Part shown: positions 48,872-58,389 of the stretch, one piece after another
Position numbering within the stretch: position 1 is the stretch's first letter
Layout: each line of letters begins with the position of its first letter
Assembly (NCBI RefSeq): GCF_003814515.1
Contig: NZ_RKQJ01000002.1
Span: forward strand, 62,001 to 126,000
DNA length: 64,000 nucleotides
DNA from: Salinicoccus roseus
Lineage (GTDB): Bacteria > Bacillota > Bacilli > Staphylococcales > Salinicoccaceae
Reading direction: 5' to 3'
Notes under the pieces: generated by a model
The model's input: the letters and a program-made list of their open reading frames with translations, nothing else
Database searches by the model: none
Told to the model about the DNA's origin: nothing
Translations under genes and position numbers: made by a program

Positions 48872-51256
48872 TTATATCTTTACCCGCTTCAACCTCAATG
48901 AATTCGTCACGACACTTACCGAACTGAATGCCATCGCCGCACCTGCAACCCATGGAGCCAGGAGGCCGAGTGCTGCAATCGGGATACCTGCACTGTTGTA
49001 GGCGAACGCCCAGAACAGATTCTGCTTGATATTGCGGATGGTCTTATGGCTGAGCCGGATTGCCTTCGGTATCAGTGTCAATTCTCCTCCGAGAATTGTA
49101 ATGTCTGCCGCTTCAATGGCAATTTCGGTACCGGTACCGATTGCGATGCCGATATCTGCAGTAGCCAGGGCAGGCGCATCATTGACGCCGTCACCGACCA
49201 TCGCCACAATTTTACCTTCCTGCTGCACACTTTTCACCTTATCGGCTTTTTCTTCAGGAAGCACTTCGGCAATGACATTGTCGATGCCTACGCTGCGCGC
49301 AATTGCCTGGGCGGTACGCGTATTGTCACCGGTCAGCATGATGACTTCGAGCCCTTCATCCTTGAGGGAGGCAATCGCTTCTGCAGCACTTTCCTTCACT
49401 GTGTCCATGACAGCGACGACGCCTTTGATTTCACCATCGACCGCAACGATCATGGCGGTCTTGCCGTCATACTCATACTGTTCCATTTCACTGGATATGG
49501 CCTCTTCATCCATATCATTGTCCTTCATCAGTTTGCGTGTACCGACGAGCACTTTCCTGCCTTCGATGACCGCTTCGATACCGTGACCCGGTATCGCTTC
49601 GAAATCATCGACTTCTCCAACTTCAACGCCCTGCTCAGCAGCATAGGCGACGATGGCTTCTGCCAATGGATGCTCAGATCCCTTCTCGGCAGTCGCAAGC
49701 AGTTTCAGCGTTTCTGGATCACCGGTGAAGTCGGTCACTTCCGGCTTCCCTTTTGTGATTGTACCCGTTTTATCCATAATGACTACATCCAGGGAGTGGG
49801 TCTTCTCAAGGTGTTCCCCACCTTTGAAGAGGATGCCGCTCTCGGCACCTTTCCCTGTGCCGACCATGATGGAGGTCGGCGTCGCCAATCCAAGGGCACA
49901 TGGACATGCGATGACCAGTACCGCAATGGAAGCGACAAGCGCCGGTTCGATATTGCCCGGCTGGACAAGGAAGTACCATGCCAGGAAAGTGATGATGGCG
50001 ATGCCGACGACAATCGGTACAAAGTAGCCGGAGATGATATCCGCCATGCGCTGGATCGGCGCCTTCTGTCCTTGCGCTTCCTCAACGACTTTGATGATGG
50101 AAGCGAGCGCTGTATCCTTGCCGACGCGTGTGGCCTCGAATTCTATCGTACCATTGACGTTCAGCGTGGAACCGACCACAGCGCTCTCAGCTTCTTTTTC
50201 AATCGGGATGGATTCGCCGGTGATCATTGATTCGTCGATGGCTGTACGCCCTTTGACCACCGTGCCGTCCACCGGAATCTTTTCACCCGGTTTGACGACG
50301 ATGTGGTCACCGACGATCACATCCTCCACAGGGATCATCATTTCATCCCCATCCCTTACTACACGTGCCTGCTTCGCCTGCATGTCGAGCAGTTTGGAGA
50401 TTGCTGTTGTAGTTCTGGACTTTGCCCGGTGCTCAAGGTACTTACCGAACAGGATCAGCGTGATGATCAGCGCACTCGTTTCAAAGTACAGATGCGGATG
50501 ATGACTTGAGTCAGCAATCCATCTGGTCATCTCATATACACTGTAGAAGTATGCGGCACTTGTTCCCATCGCAACCAGTACATCCATATTCGCACTGCCG
50601 TTGCGCAGGTTCTTGTAGGCGCCGTCATAGAACTGCCAGCCGATGATGAACTGTACCGGCGTAGCAAGTGCCAGCTGGAACCATGGGCTCATCAGGATTG
50701 CCGGCATCTGTATGCCGAACAGGTGGTCCAGCATCGTCACGAGGAGCGGGAGTGAGAGGAGGGCCGAGATGATCAGCTTCACCTTCAGACGGTTCAACTG
50801 CTTATCTTTCGCATTCACCCTGTCCTCGGCACTCTGCTTCGGTTTCGCTCCATATCCAAGCTTTTCGACACGAGCAATCAGATCCCGATCCGTCAGCATG
50901 TTCGGATTGTACTCGATGACTGCATTTTCCGTCGTCAGGTTGACTGTGGCAGATTTGACACCTTCCTGCTTGTTCAGCACCTTCTCTATACGGTTCGAAC
51001 AGGCTGCACATGTCATGCCCGTGATATCGAACTCAGCCTTTTCCATTTCGACACCATAGCCCAGTTTCTCGATCTTGCCGGTGATGTCACTGATATCGAC
51101 ATTTTCACTATCGTATTCAACCGTCGCCTTTTCAGTCGTCAGATTGACTGAAGCATCGACGTCGTCCATTTTATTCAAAACCTTCTCTATCCGGCTTGAA
51201 CATGCAGCGCATGTCATGCCTGTGATATTCAGGTTGACCTGTTTATTGCCGGCCAT
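48872..51256 (-). CDS. copA: Cu(I)-exporting P1B-type ATPase CopA
   Basis: A 794-residue copper-export ATPase with two N-terminal HMA domains (Cys16/Cys19 and Cys83/Cys86), eight helices, the Cu(I) channel motif [13 protein letters not shown] (Cys451-Pro-Cys453), DKTGTITKG for phosphorylation and [11 protein letters not shown] for the hinge. The C-terminal part carries the conserved Tyr-Asn and Met-Ser residues ([15 protein letters not shown]) typical of CopA. It follows csoR by 12 bases, with AGGAGGG before the ATG. It should be induced by copper through CsoR. Confidence 0.96.
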   Translation of the reverse strand: MAGNKQVNLNITGMTCAACSSRIEKVLNKMDDVDASVNLTTEKATVEYDSENVDISDITGKIEKLGYGVEMEKAEFDITGMTCAACSNRIEKVLNKQEGVKSATVNLTTENAVIEYNPNMLTDRDLIARVEKLGYGAKPKQSAEDRVNAKDKQLNRLKVKLIISALLSLPLLVTMLDHLFGIQMPAILMSPWFQLALATPVQFIIGWQFYDGAYKNLRNGSANMDVLVAMGTSAAYFYSVYEMTRWIADSSHHPHLYFETSALIITLILFGKYLEHRAKSRTTTAISKLLDMQAKQARVVRDGDEMMIPVEDVIVGDHIVVKPGEKIPVDGTVVKGRTAIDESMITGESIPIEKEAESAVVGSTLNVNGTIEFEATRVGKDTALASIIKVVEEAQGQKAPIQRMADIISGYFVPIVVGIAIITFLAWYFLVQPGNIEPALVASIAVLVIACPCALGLATPTSIMVGTGKGAESGILFKGGEHLEKTHSLDVVIMDKTGTITKGKPEVTDFTGDPETLKLLATAEKGSEHPLAEAIVAYAAEQGVEVGEVDDFEAIPGHGIEAVIEGRKVLVGTRKLMKDNDMDEEAISSEMEQYEYDGKTAMIVAVDGEIKGVVAVMDTVKESAAEAIASLKDEGLEVIMLTGDNTRTAQAIARSVGIDNVIAEVLPEEKADKVKSVQQEGKIVAMVGDGVNDAPALATADIGIAIGTGTEIAIEAADITILGGELTLIPKAIRLSHKTIRNIKQNLFWAFAYNSAGIPIAALGLLAPWVAGAAMAFSSVSVVTNSLRLKRVKI

Positions 51257-51268
51257 TTCTTTTCCCTC

Positions 51269-51571
51269 CTATTTGGAAAACTGTTTGAGGACCGCCATCA
51301 GCTCTTCGATGGAATCTTCGCCTTCGCCCTTGTTGATGGCGTCTGTAACACAATGTTTCATGTGACGCTCCGTCACTGTATAGCCGACGTTCTTCAATGC
51401 CGACTGTATCGCACTGATCTGGACGAGGATGTCCACACAATAGCGGTCCTCATCCACCATCTTCTGGATGCCCCGCACCTGGCCTTCAATCCGCTTCAGC
51501 CGGTTCATCACCTTGTCCTTCTCCTCATCCGTGCGCGGCACGACAGCATGTTCATGGAGATGCTCACCCAT
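51269..51571 (-). CDS. csoR: Copper-sensing repressor CsoR
   Basis: A 100-residue all-helical repressor of the CsoR/RcnR family. The Cu(I) ligands Cys45, His70 and Cys74 (YCVDIL and RHMKHC) are at exactly the residue numbers usual for B. subtilis CsoR. The N-terminus is rich in His (GEHLHEHAV). The frame begins upstream at 51664, but GGAAGTGATC points to the ATG at 51571. It heads the copper operon and represses it through the operator at 51608-51624. Confidence 0.95.
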   Translation of the reverse strand: MGEHLHEHAVVPRTDEEKDKVMNRLKRIEGQVRGIQKMVDEDRYCVDILVQISAIQSALKNVGYTVTERHMKHCVTDAINKGEGEDSIEELMAVLKQFSK

Positions 51572-51604
51572 TATGATCACTTCCTTAGTTTTTTCCTTAT
51601 GTAC

Positions 51605-51633
51605 ATGATACCCCCATAGGGTATAATTGTCAA
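51605..51633 (-). promoter_or_regulatory. csoR promoter with CsoR operator in the spacer
   Basis: On the minus strand TTGACA (51628-51633) and TATCAT (51605-51610) are 17 bases apart. The interrupted inverted repeat ATACCC-N5-GGGTAT (51608-51624) fills the spacer and matches the CsoR box (TACCC...GGGTA). Apo-CsoR bound here would exclude RNA polymerase; copper releases it. Confidence 0.88.
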
Positions 51634-51660
51634 TAAAAAAATCCGGAACATACGTCCCGG
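51634..51660 (-). terminator. Terminator of the P450 gene
   Basis: Hairpin CCGGGAC / GTTCCGG (one G-T pair) on the minus strand followed by seven T. It lies directly before the csoR -35 element. Confidence 0.75.
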
Positions 51661-52911
51661 TCATTTGAACCTGTAATTGTTTATTTTTATCTTGTCGTTC
51701 GGCACGGCCGGAATATCATTGAATTCAAAACTGAAATCCTGTTCCGGCACATCATATTCCAGTCTGTTGACGAGAAAATCAAGCGTCGCCCGCATCATGA
51801 CGATGGTCACGAATTCACCGGCACAGCGATGGCCGAAATCATAATCCCCTCCGCCCTGAGGAATGAAATTGAATGGTGTCTGCTGCCAGCCCTCAAACCT
51901 TTCCGGCATGAATGTCTGCGGATGCACCCAATCCGCCGGGTGACGGTTTGTACCATAGAGATCGAGCAGTGTCAGAGTGCCTTCCTCGAAATGGTATCCC
52001 TGCCATTCAAAATCCACATCGGTTCTTGCAGCTGCAAACGGGAAGAACGGATAGTACCTGCGGACTTCCTGGATGAACCATTCAAGCCGCTCCTGACCGG
52101 CGCCTGTAAGCTTCTCCCTTTCCTCGGGGAACTCATGCATCGCAAGTCCGATCATCGCAACCCATACACTGACTGCAGTCATCGGTCTCAGAAGGTTGAG
52201 GATTTCCACCGCTACAATTCCTTTATCCAGCAGCTCACCCTTTTCATCCCTGTGCCAGCTGAATGTATAGAGCGCCTTGCCGTGGTCTATTTCCAACCGC
52301 CCTTCCCTGACGTCCTCCACAAATCCTTCAATCCAGTCGTTCGCCTCAGAACGTGCTCGTCTACCCTTCCAGTGCTGGAGGCCGAGCGCCGCTGGGGACT
52401 CGAACAGATCTGAAATCTGTGCAGCGCGCTCTTCCGTCTCCGACGCTTCCAGCGGGACACCCGTCCATTTGGCTGCAACCTGGAGAAAGACGACTTTGGC
52501 CGCTTCATAGAGCGCCACCGTCTCAAGACTCCCCGTCTCTTCAAAATATTGCTGCCAATAATGGAGGACCAGCATTTCTATTTCTTCCATCGCTTCATTG
52601 TCCATCAAGGCCATCATCATGGCTTTCCTGTTTTTATGCGCCTCTCCATCAAGCCCCTGTACGCCCCCTTCCCCAAACAATGTCTTCTTGACACGGGAGG
52701 GCGCAGCGTCCCTTCTTCTGAAGCGTGTATCATCATAGAACAGCTCTGCTGCTTCACTGCCCGTCAGACAGATTGCCTTTTCACCCATGATCCGTGTCTC
52801 AAACACATCCGAATCCAGGGATTCACTTCTGTTCATAATGAATTCGTATCCTTCTTTCAGTACACTCAATGTCCGGTCAAAACCCGCATCTTCGGGCATT
52901 TTCTGTGCCAC
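51661..52911 (-). CDS. CYP152-type cytochrome P450 (fatty acid peroxygenase)
   Basis: A 416-residue P450 of the CYP152 class, which uses hydrogen peroxide to hydroxylate or decarboxylate fatty acids. The residue numbering coincides with B. subtilis P450-BSbeta: Gln85 in GGVQGLDG, the I-helix Arg242-Pro243 (LLRPMTA) that replaces the acid-alcohol pair and binds the substrate carboxylate, and heme Cys363 in FGHRCAGE. Gln85 is the hydroxylase-type residue; OleT decarboxylase has His there. The start is a GTG at 52911 behind AGGAGGGG. It is monocistronic. Hydroxylation of long-chain fatty acids is therefore favoured over alkene formation. Confidence 0.93.
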   Translation of the reverse strand: MAQKMPEDAGFDRTLSVLKEGYEFIMNRSESLDSDVFETRIMGEKAICLTGSEAAELFYDDTRFRRRDAAPSRVKKTLFGEGGVQGLDGEAHKNRKAMMMALMDNEAMEEIEMLVLHYWQQYFEETGSLETVALYEAAKVVFLQVAAKWTGVPLEASETEERAAQISDLFESPAALGLQHWKGRRARSEANDWIEGFVEDVREGRLEIDHGKALYTFSWHRDEKGELLDKGIVAVEILNLLRPMTAVSVWVAMIGLAMHEFPEEREKLTGAGQERLEWFIQEVRRYYPFFPFAAARTDVDFEWQGYHFEEGTLTLLDLYGTNRHPADWVHPQTFMPERFEGWQQTPFNFIPQGGGDYDFGHRCAGEFVTIVMMRATLDFLVNRLEYDVPEQDFSFEFNDIPAVPNDKIKINNYRFK

Positions 52912-52986
52912 ACTACCCCTCCTCGACCATTTATTATTATTGTACTCTTCCCGTTAATATACCCTTTATGCATGTAAAATAAAGTA

Positions 52987-53019
52987 AAGAAGTAGACCTG
53001 CTGCCAGGTCTACTTCTTT
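52987..53019. terminator. Bidirectional terminator
   Basis: Stem AAGAAGTAGACCTG / CAGGTCTACTTCTT with a 4-base loop, overlapping the end of the small gene at 53010. Confidence 0.85.
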
Positions 53020-53159
53020 CCTCCATTCGGTCTGAATACGATGAAATTGGTGACGGCGAAAAATAATCCTGCAATGATGCCGATCAGCCAATTGTCGAAC
53101 ATGGTACCAAAAAGGACCAGGAACAGAATTCCAGACCCTACGGTTATCGCAATATGCAT
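53010..53159 (-). CDS. Small two-helix membrane protein (49 residues)
   Basis: A short open frame, below common annotation cut-offs, that reads MHIAITVGSGILFLVLFGT at the start and continues with a second hydrophobic stretch and the basic tail FRPNGGKK. GGTGAGGATGT before the ATG is a fair ribosome site. It lies 40 bases after another short gene and is closed by a terminator that overlaps its last codons. It is not recognised; two helices with a positive tail suggest a small membrane protein. Overlapping plus-strand frames are judged shadows. Confidence 0.65.
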   Translation of the reverse strand: MHIAITVGSGILFLVLFGTMFDNWLIGIIAGLFFAVTNFIVFRPNGGKK

Positions 53160-53199
53160 ACATCCTCACCTTTCCTTTGAACCCACGATGAAAGATCTG

Positions 53200-53346
53200 C
53201 TAAAGTGCACTGAATATGCCTCTCACAAGCCTGAAGATCAGACCGATAGAACTCAGGAACATTTCAAAAAGGAAATCGTACCAGTACCCATTCCTATGAA
53301 GCGGCTCTGCACGATGGCCCTTTTCCCGATCTTTCCTTCCTCCCAC
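53200..53346 (-). CDS. Small protein with amphipathic hydrophobic C-terminus (48 residues)
   Basis: A 48-residue open frame starting at GTG, 8 bases after GGAGGA. The N-terminal half is very basic and polar (MGGRKDREKGHRAEPLH); the second half, GYWYDFLFEMFLSSIGLIF followed by RLVRGIF, is aromatic and hydrophobic and could lie on the membrane. It begins 56 bases after the S9 peptidase stop in the same direction and precedes the 49-residue gene by 40 bases. The WYDFL-type motif is reminiscent of small conserved proteins in Bacillales, but I cannot name a family. Confidence 0.65.
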   Translation of the reverse strand: MGGRKDREKGHRAEPLHRNGYWYDFLFEMFLSSIGLIFRLVRGIFSAL

Positions 53347-53402
53347 AGCGCATCTCCTCCATCCCATTCATTTTATTCTTCTATACCCGGAACCTGGCGT
53401 CT

Positions 53403-55187
53403 TTACTGATGCTTCTCAAGAAACTCCAGCATGGTCCTGTAGACGTTGATTTCATTTTCCTTCTTTGAAAATCCATGACCCTCATCATCCAGGACAAGAT
53501 AGTCGATTTCCCTGCCGGCATCCCTCAGCTCTTCTACAATCTGATCCGATTCCTCCTTCACGACCCGCGGGTCCTTCGCACCCTGGATGACGAGCATCGG
53601 TCTGGACATTGTGCTGAGATAAGTGATCGGCGAATCTTTTTCGAAGCGCTCCCTGTCCGTCTCAGGGTCACCGACCCAGCGTGTCATGATTGGCTTCCAG
53701 TGCTCCGGCACGGAATTGTAGAAGGTGAATAGATTGGAGACGCCGAATATATCGACGACGGCCCTGAAGTATTCCGGATGTCTCCCATGAAGGAGCAGCG
53801 CCATGTAGCCGCCATAGCTTCCGCCGACAAGGAAGAGCTTATCGGGGGATGAGATGCCATTGTCAAACAGCCATCTGATGCCTTCCACGTTATCCAGACG
53901 CGGGCCTTCGCCCCAATCCTGCTCGACGAGCTTCACGAATGAAGCGCCATATCCGGTACTTCCCCTGAAGTTCGGACAGAATATGTTGTAGCCGCGGTTC
54001 AGGAGCATCTGGAACATGGCACGGTAGAACTTTCGCTCGGCCGCCTGCGGACCCCCATGCGGCCAGAAGACCGTATAGCCATTCCGATTCTCCTCCTTTG
54101 CCCTGAACAGCAGGGCTTCAATCTCCATGTCATCAAAGGACTTGTAGCGCACGGTTTCAGGTTCCACCATGTCTCTTGAAGTGACCCCAAGCACCCGGTT
54201 CTTTGTAAGGGAGGTCCACTTCTCAAGCTGGTACTTCCATATGTTGAACGGCTCGGTGGCACTCCCGGCCAGGGCATAGAGACTGCCGCTCTTCGTCACG
54301 GCAAGCTGTCTGATGGCATCAAAAGGTGCTTTTATCTCATCAGAGATGTCGTGGTTCAAATCGTAATAGTACAGCTTGTCTGCCACACCCTTCTCCGTCG
54401 TGATGTAAAGCATGTTCGTATGCCGGTTGAACTGCAGTCCCGACACCGACTCCTCGCCGAAATCCATCACTTTCGAAAACTGCTTCTCCGACAGATTGTA
54501 TTTTGCCAGGTAGTCGTATTCGCTCTCATAGTTCGTGCTGAACCAGACTTCATCATCCTTTATGAATGTCATATCCCCTACTGTGTGGATCACTTCCGGA
54601 TCGGGGGTGATGTACTCCGTCCCGTCCTTCGTTCTGATGAATCCCAGGATATAGGTGTTCGCACGCACCTGCATATGGGCGCTGTTGTCTTCACCAACTG
54701 ACACATCCGCCAAATATGTCGGGGCCTCCTCCCCCTCATGGATCAGGCGCTCCTCGCCCGTCTCGATATCAAACACTTTCGCATTCAGGAAGCTTGGATT
54801 GCCTTCAGAAGTCACATAATAGACCTTCCGTCCATCCTGTGACAGTTTGGAGAAGAAATATTTCTCATCCGGTTCACCTGTAATCAGAGGTTTAGGTACA
54901 CCCCCGTCCGGGCCGATGGCGTAGATCTGAAAATTCTCATCCCCATCATGATCGAACCCTGAAAGTACAAAGCGGTTCTTCGGATCATATTTGATGAAAT
55001 TTGCATTCTGGTCCTTCTGTGCAAACAAGTATGGATACGTCTCAGGGGTATCCATCGCCCATATATTCACTTTTCCGTTGAGGTTCGTCGTGAACAGGAT
55101 GCGCTTCTCGTCCGGGCTCACCGTAAAGTTGTTGATGTTGTAGGATGTGAAAAACTGTTCCACTGTCGGTTTCGGAAATTCAATCAT
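53403..55187 (-). CDS. S9 family peptidase (prolyl oligopeptidase-like)
   Basis: A 594-residue serine peptidase with an N-terminal beta-propeller (about 1-340, with WD-like FTVSPDEKRILFTTN repeats) and a C-terminal alpha/beta hydrolase domain. The nucleophile is Ser457 in VGGSYGGYMALL, with Asp in VIQGAKDPRV and His in DDEGHGF. No signal peptide is visible, so it is probably cytosolic and acts on short peptides or acylamino acids. The ATG at 55187 has AAGGGG 8 bases before and is chosen over 55226. Two small genes follow it in the same direction and may belong to its operon. Confidence 0.92.
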   Translation of the reverse strand: MIEFPKPTVEQFFTSYNINNFTVSPDEKRILFTTNLNGKVNIWAMDTPETYPYLFAQKDQNANFIKYDPKNRFVLSGFDHDGDENFQIYAIGPDGGVPKPLITGEPDEKYFFSKLSQDGRKVYYVTSEGNPSFLNAKVFDIETGEERLIHEGEEAPTYLADVSVGEDNSAHMQVRANTYILGFIRTKDGTEYITPDPEVIHTVGDMTFIKDDEVWFSTNYESEYDYLAKYNLSEKQFSKVMDFGEESVSGLQFNRHTNMLYITTEKGVADKLYYYDLNHDISDEIKAPFDAIRQLAVTKSGSLYALAGSATEPFNIWKYQLEKWTSLTKNRVLGVTSRDMVEPETVRYKSFDDMEIEALLFRAKEENRNGYTVFWPHGGPQAAERKFYRAMFQMLLNRGYNIFCPNFRGSTGYGASFVKLVEQDWGEGPRLDNVEGIRWLFDNGISSPDKLFLVGGSYGGYMALLLHGRHPEYFRAVVDIFGVSNLFTFYNSVPEHWKPIMTRWVGDPETDRERFEKDSPITYLSTMSRPMLVIQGAKDPRVVKEESDQIVEELRDAGREIDYLVLDDEGHGFSKKENEINVYRTMLEFLEKHQ

Positions 55188-55282
55188 TGGCCAGACCCCT
55201 TTTTGTAAAATTGACTTCTCCTCCATTGTAGATTAAAACCATTTTTGTGACAATTTTGATAAATTATTTTTCGATATCCGCA

Positions 55283-55316
55283 TGAAAAAAGCAGCATGCC
55301 CTTTGGCATGCTGCTT
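55283..55316 (-). terminator. Terminator of ptsG
   Basis: Stem AAGCAGCATGCC / GGCATGCTGCTT with a 4-base loop, followed on the minus strand by TTTTTT. Confidence 0.92.
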
Positions 55317-55322
55317 CCCCTA

Positions 55323-57362
55323 TTACTTGATGTTGATGACGACATCGTCATTTGTAACTGAACCGAGTTCCCTGGCAGCAATTTCCGTGCCGGCCGGTCC
55401 TGTAATGATGATTGGAGTAATATCGCTCTTCGCGTTCTCCCTGATGTAGTCGAGATCGACTTCCATCAATACGTCACCTTTTTTGATTTTGTCTCCGGCT
55501 GCGACTTTGAGGTCGAAGCCTTCACCCTTCAGATTGACTGTATCGAGCCCGAAGTGGACGAGGAGTTCGAGTCCACCTTCGTTTGTGAGTCCCAATGCAT
55601 GCTTTGTCGGGAAGTCCGTAACGACTTCACCGTCGAATGGTGCACGCACAGTACCGCTTGTCGGCTTGATGGCCACACCATCGCCCATCATCTTCTCGCT
55701 GAAGACCTGGTCCGGCACTTCAGTGAGCTCGACCGCTTCCCCTTCGATCGGGGAATAGATGTCCTTGTTGGCATCATCCATCATCTGGGTATCTTTTGCC
55801 TCTTCGACATCATCTTCCGTCGATTCCGTCACTGTCGCTTCGGCCGGTGAAGTGATTTCACCATCGATGATCCTCTGCATGTCATTTCTGATCTGGTCGG
55901 ATTTCGGTCCGAAGATGGCCTGCATGTTCTTGCCGACCTTCATGACACCGGAAGCGCCAAGCGCCTTCAGTTCCGCCTCATCGACGGCAGCTGTGTCTTT
56001 GACTTCAACACGGAGACGTGTGATGCAGGCGTCGAGGTGTTTGATGTTCTCTTCGCCACCCATTGCTGTGAGCACGTTGAACGGCAGTTCCTGTGCTGTG
56101 GATGTGGTAGTTTCCGCACTCGCATCTTCACGACCCGGCGTCTTGAGGTCCATCGCCTGGATGAGCACTCTGAACACGACATAGTAGATGACTGCGTAGA
56201 CGATACCTACGACGAGCACCCACCACCATTCTGTACGGTTCTGAAGAATTCCGAACAGGAAGAAGTCGATGAAGCCGCCCGAGAATGTATAGCCGAGATT
56301 CACATCAAGCAGATAGAGAATCAGGAAGCTCAGTCCATCGAGCAGTGCGTGGATGACATAGAGCAGTGGCGCAACGAACAGGAATGAGAATTCCAATGGC
56401 TCAGTGATACCTGTCAGGAAACTTGTCAGTGCTGCAGATATCATGATGCCGGCAACGTACTTTTTACGTTCAGGACGTGCAGCATGGTACATCGCCAGAG
56501 CCGCTGCAGGCAGACCGAACATCATGACCGGGAATTCACCCTGCATGAAGTTTCCTGCAGTCAGTTCTACGCCGTCACGCAGCTGGGCGAAGAAGATGTT
56601 CAGATCGCCACGTACAATTTCTCCGGCTGCATTCGTATACGTACCGAATTCAAACCAGAATGGTGCGTGGAATATATGGTGCAGTCCGAATGGAATGAGC
56701 AGCCGTTTGATCGTACCGAATGCGAATACGCCGATTGCCGTATTCTCTTCCATCAGCCAGAGTGAAACTTCATTCATTCCGTTTTGGATCGGAGGCCAGA
56801 TGATGAACATCGCCAGTCCGATGATGAATGAGAATACTGCTGTCACAATCGGCACAAAGCGTTTCCCTGCAAAGAACCCAAGGAAGTCCGGCAGATTGAT
56901 GTTGTAGTACCTGTTGTAGGCCCATGCGGCGATGACACCGATGATGATACCGCCGAATACACCTGTCTGGATTGTCGGGATGCCGAGCACGTTGGCATAG
57001 GCAGGGTTTTCAGCTGCCATTTCCGGTGTGACATTGGCAATCTGTCCCATTGTAACGTTCATGATCATGTAGCCGACGAAGGCAGCGACGGCGGCAACGC
57101 CGTCACCCCTCGCAAGTCCGACGGCGACACCGAGTGCAAACAGCAGCGCCAGGTTGTCGAAGACGACGCCACCGGCGGCCTGGAGCATATCGGATAGGGC
57201 AATGAGCCATCCGGCCTCAAGGAATGGCAGCCACTCTACCATCGCTTCAGTCTGCATGGCGGCACCGATACCGAGCATGAGACCGGCAGCAGGCAGTATG
57301 GCAACCGGGAGCATCAAAGCTTTACCGATGCGCTGCAGCTGTCCAAAAAGCTTTTTGAACAT
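55323..57362 (-). CDS. ptsG: PTS glucose transporter EIICBA
   Basis: Glucose-specific permease of 679 residues in the order IIC-IIB-IIA, like S. carnosus GlcA. IIC (about 1-390) opens with [23 protein letters not shown] carries the phosphocysteine Cys446 in [13 protein letters not shown], and IIA (about 530-679) the phosphohistidine His603 in [11 protein letters not shown]. An acidic linker rich in Thr/Glu joins IIB and IIA. AGGAGGAAATACTT precedes the ATG. It lies after glcT, separated by a 120-base leader with a terminator hairpin, so antitermination by GlcT is expected. Confidence 0.95.
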   Translation of the reverse strand: MFKKLFGQLQRIGKALMLPVAILPAAGLMLGIGAAMQTEAMVEWLPFLEAGWLIALSDMLQAAGGVVFDNLALLFALGVAVGLARGDGVAAVAAFVGYMIMNVTMGQIANVTPEMAAENPAYANVLGIPTIQTGVFGGIIIGVIAAWAYNRYYNINLPDFLGFFAGKRFVPIVTAVFSFIIGLAMFIIWPPIQNGMNEVSLWLMEENTAIGVFAFGTIKRLLIPFGLHHIFHAPFWFEFGTYTNAAGEIVRGDLNIFFAQLRDGVELTAGNFMQGEFPVMMFGLPAAALAMYHAARPERKKYVAGIMISAALTSFLTGITEPLEFSFLFVAPLLYVIHALLDGLSFLILYLLDVNLGYTFSGGFIDFFLFGILQNRTEWWWVLVVGIVYAVIYYVVFRVLIQAMDLKTPGREDASAETTTSTAQELPFNVLTAMGGEENIKHLDACITRLRVEVKDTAAVDEAELKALGASGVMKVGKNMQAIFGPKSDQIRNDMQRIIDGEITSPAEATVTESTEDDVEEAKDTQMMDDANKDIYSPIEGEAVELTEVPDQVFSEKMMGDGVAIKPTSGTVRAPFDGEVVTDFPTKHALGLTNEGGLELLVHFGLDTVNLKGEGFDLKVAAGDKIKKGDVLMEVDLDYIRENAKSDITPIIITGPAGTEIAARELGSVTNDDVVINIK

Positions 57363-57412
57363 AAGTATTTCCTCCTAAGTATGAATATTATCGTTTCGTG
57401 AAGAATCCACAG

Positions 57413-57468
57413 AAAAAGGCATGAGTATACAGGTATAGTTAAATAAACTATTCCTATAAACTCATGCC
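57413..57468 (-). promoter_or_regulatory. Leader attenuator hairpin (RAT/terminator candidate) of ptsG
   Basis: On the minus strand a long hairpin starts GGCATGAGTTTATAGGAATAG, loops at TTTATTTAA, and returns through CTATACCTGTATACTCATGCC to a TTTTT run. The stem of about 20 pairs has small bulges. Located between glcT and ptsG, it can act as the terminator that GlcT overrides by stabilising an alternative antiterminator. I cannot delimit the RAT itself with certainty. Confidence 0.7.
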
Positions 57469-57483
57469 CTTGCGGTAACACGT

Positions 57484-58311
57484 CTATTTAGAATAATGCT
57501 TGAAATGCTGTATGTGCATCGTAAGATAGACGACCTCCGAGTCGTACACCTTGCGCTGCAATTTATTCTGTATCATCTTCACAATTTTTACAGCTATATT
57601 ATAGCACACGGGGTATTCGGTTTTCAATAGTGAATCGAAAGCATCCTGCGACGGCACACTCTCGCCCTTCATCACCCGCTGGACACAGAAGCTGATATGC
57701 CTCACGAAGCGGTCATACTGTATTGAGGACTGGTCGACCGTCGTATCGAGCCCCTGCTCGATGATGACGATGGCCTGATGGACGACTTCTGACAATACAT
57801 TCATATCCCGGAGCGAACGGTTGTAGATGGACGAGTGCACATGGAGGGCGATGAATCCCACCTCCGCTTCGGGCAGCTTGATGCCATACTTGCTGTTGAA
57901 CATATCGACGACCGCTTCGGCGATGCTGTACTCCTTCGGATAGAGTGCCTTCGTTTCATTGACGAAAGGATTACTGATTTCGATACCCTCCTCCAGCCGT
58001 TTCATGGCAAACAGAAGGTGGTCCGTCATGGACAGGAGAATCCTGTTATTGATGTCTTCCGTCGTCATGTCATCGATCAGCTCGATGGCTTCGAGCGTCG
58101 ACTGGAACAGCTTCTCATCCGCCATCGTCAGGAGTGTCTGGTACCTGCTCGTATCCTGCTGGCCTTCAAGCTTATATACCTTGTCCGCCTCTTCGATTTC
58201 GAGCGTGTCGCCCTGCTTCTTGCCGAAGCCGATGCCACGGCCGATCAGCACGACTTCTTCAAATTCGTCTGTTCCGATCACAACATTATTGTTCAGTGCC
58301 TTTTCAATCAT
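57484..58311 (-). CDS. glcT: BglG-type antiterminator GlcT
   Basis: A 275-residue RNA-binding antiterminator. The N-terminal co-antiterminator domain (about 1-55) begins IEKALNNNVVIGTDEFEEV with the GRGIGFGKKQGD loop typical of BglG-family CAT domains. PRD1 (about 65-165) and PRD2 (170-275) follow, with conserved His in MTDHLLFAMKR, FIALHVHSSIY and YLTMHIQHFKH. By homology to B. subtilis and S. carnosus GlcT it is inactive when phosphorylated by EII-Glc and active in the presence of glucose. The ATG at 58311 has only a weak ribosome site. It precedes ptsG. Confidence 0.93.
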   Translation of the reverse strand: MIEKALNNNVVIGTDEFEEVVLIGRGIGFGKKQGDTLEIEEADKVYKLEGQQDTSRYQTLLTMADEKLFQSTLEAIELIDDMTTEDINNRILLSMTDHLLFAMKRLEEGIEISNPFVNETKALYPKEYSIAEAVVDMFNSKYGIKLPEAEVGFIALHVHSSIYNRSLRDMNVLSEVVHQAIVIIEQGLDTTVDQSSIQYDRFVRHISFCVQRVMKGESVPSQDAFDSLLKTEYPVCYNIAVKIVKMIQNKLQRKVYDSEVVYLTMHIQHFKHYSK

Positions 58312-58389
58312 TACCAAGTGAATATCCCACTTTCATCATCTGCTGTATCAAATACTATAGCAGGACCCGCCTGGAATCAAGGGACATGT

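Noticed and set aside
49046-50230. A 394-codon plus-strand frame opposite copA
   Set aside because: Shadow of copA, whose motifs are complete on the minus strand.
51661-52911. OleT-type fatty acid decarboxylase
   Set aside because: Residue 85 is Gln, not His, so the alkene-forming assignment is not supported.
53041-53409. A 122-codon plus-strand frame between the P450 and S9 peptidase genes
   Set aside because: No ribosome site and odd composition; two minus-strand small genes with ribosome sites explain the region better.
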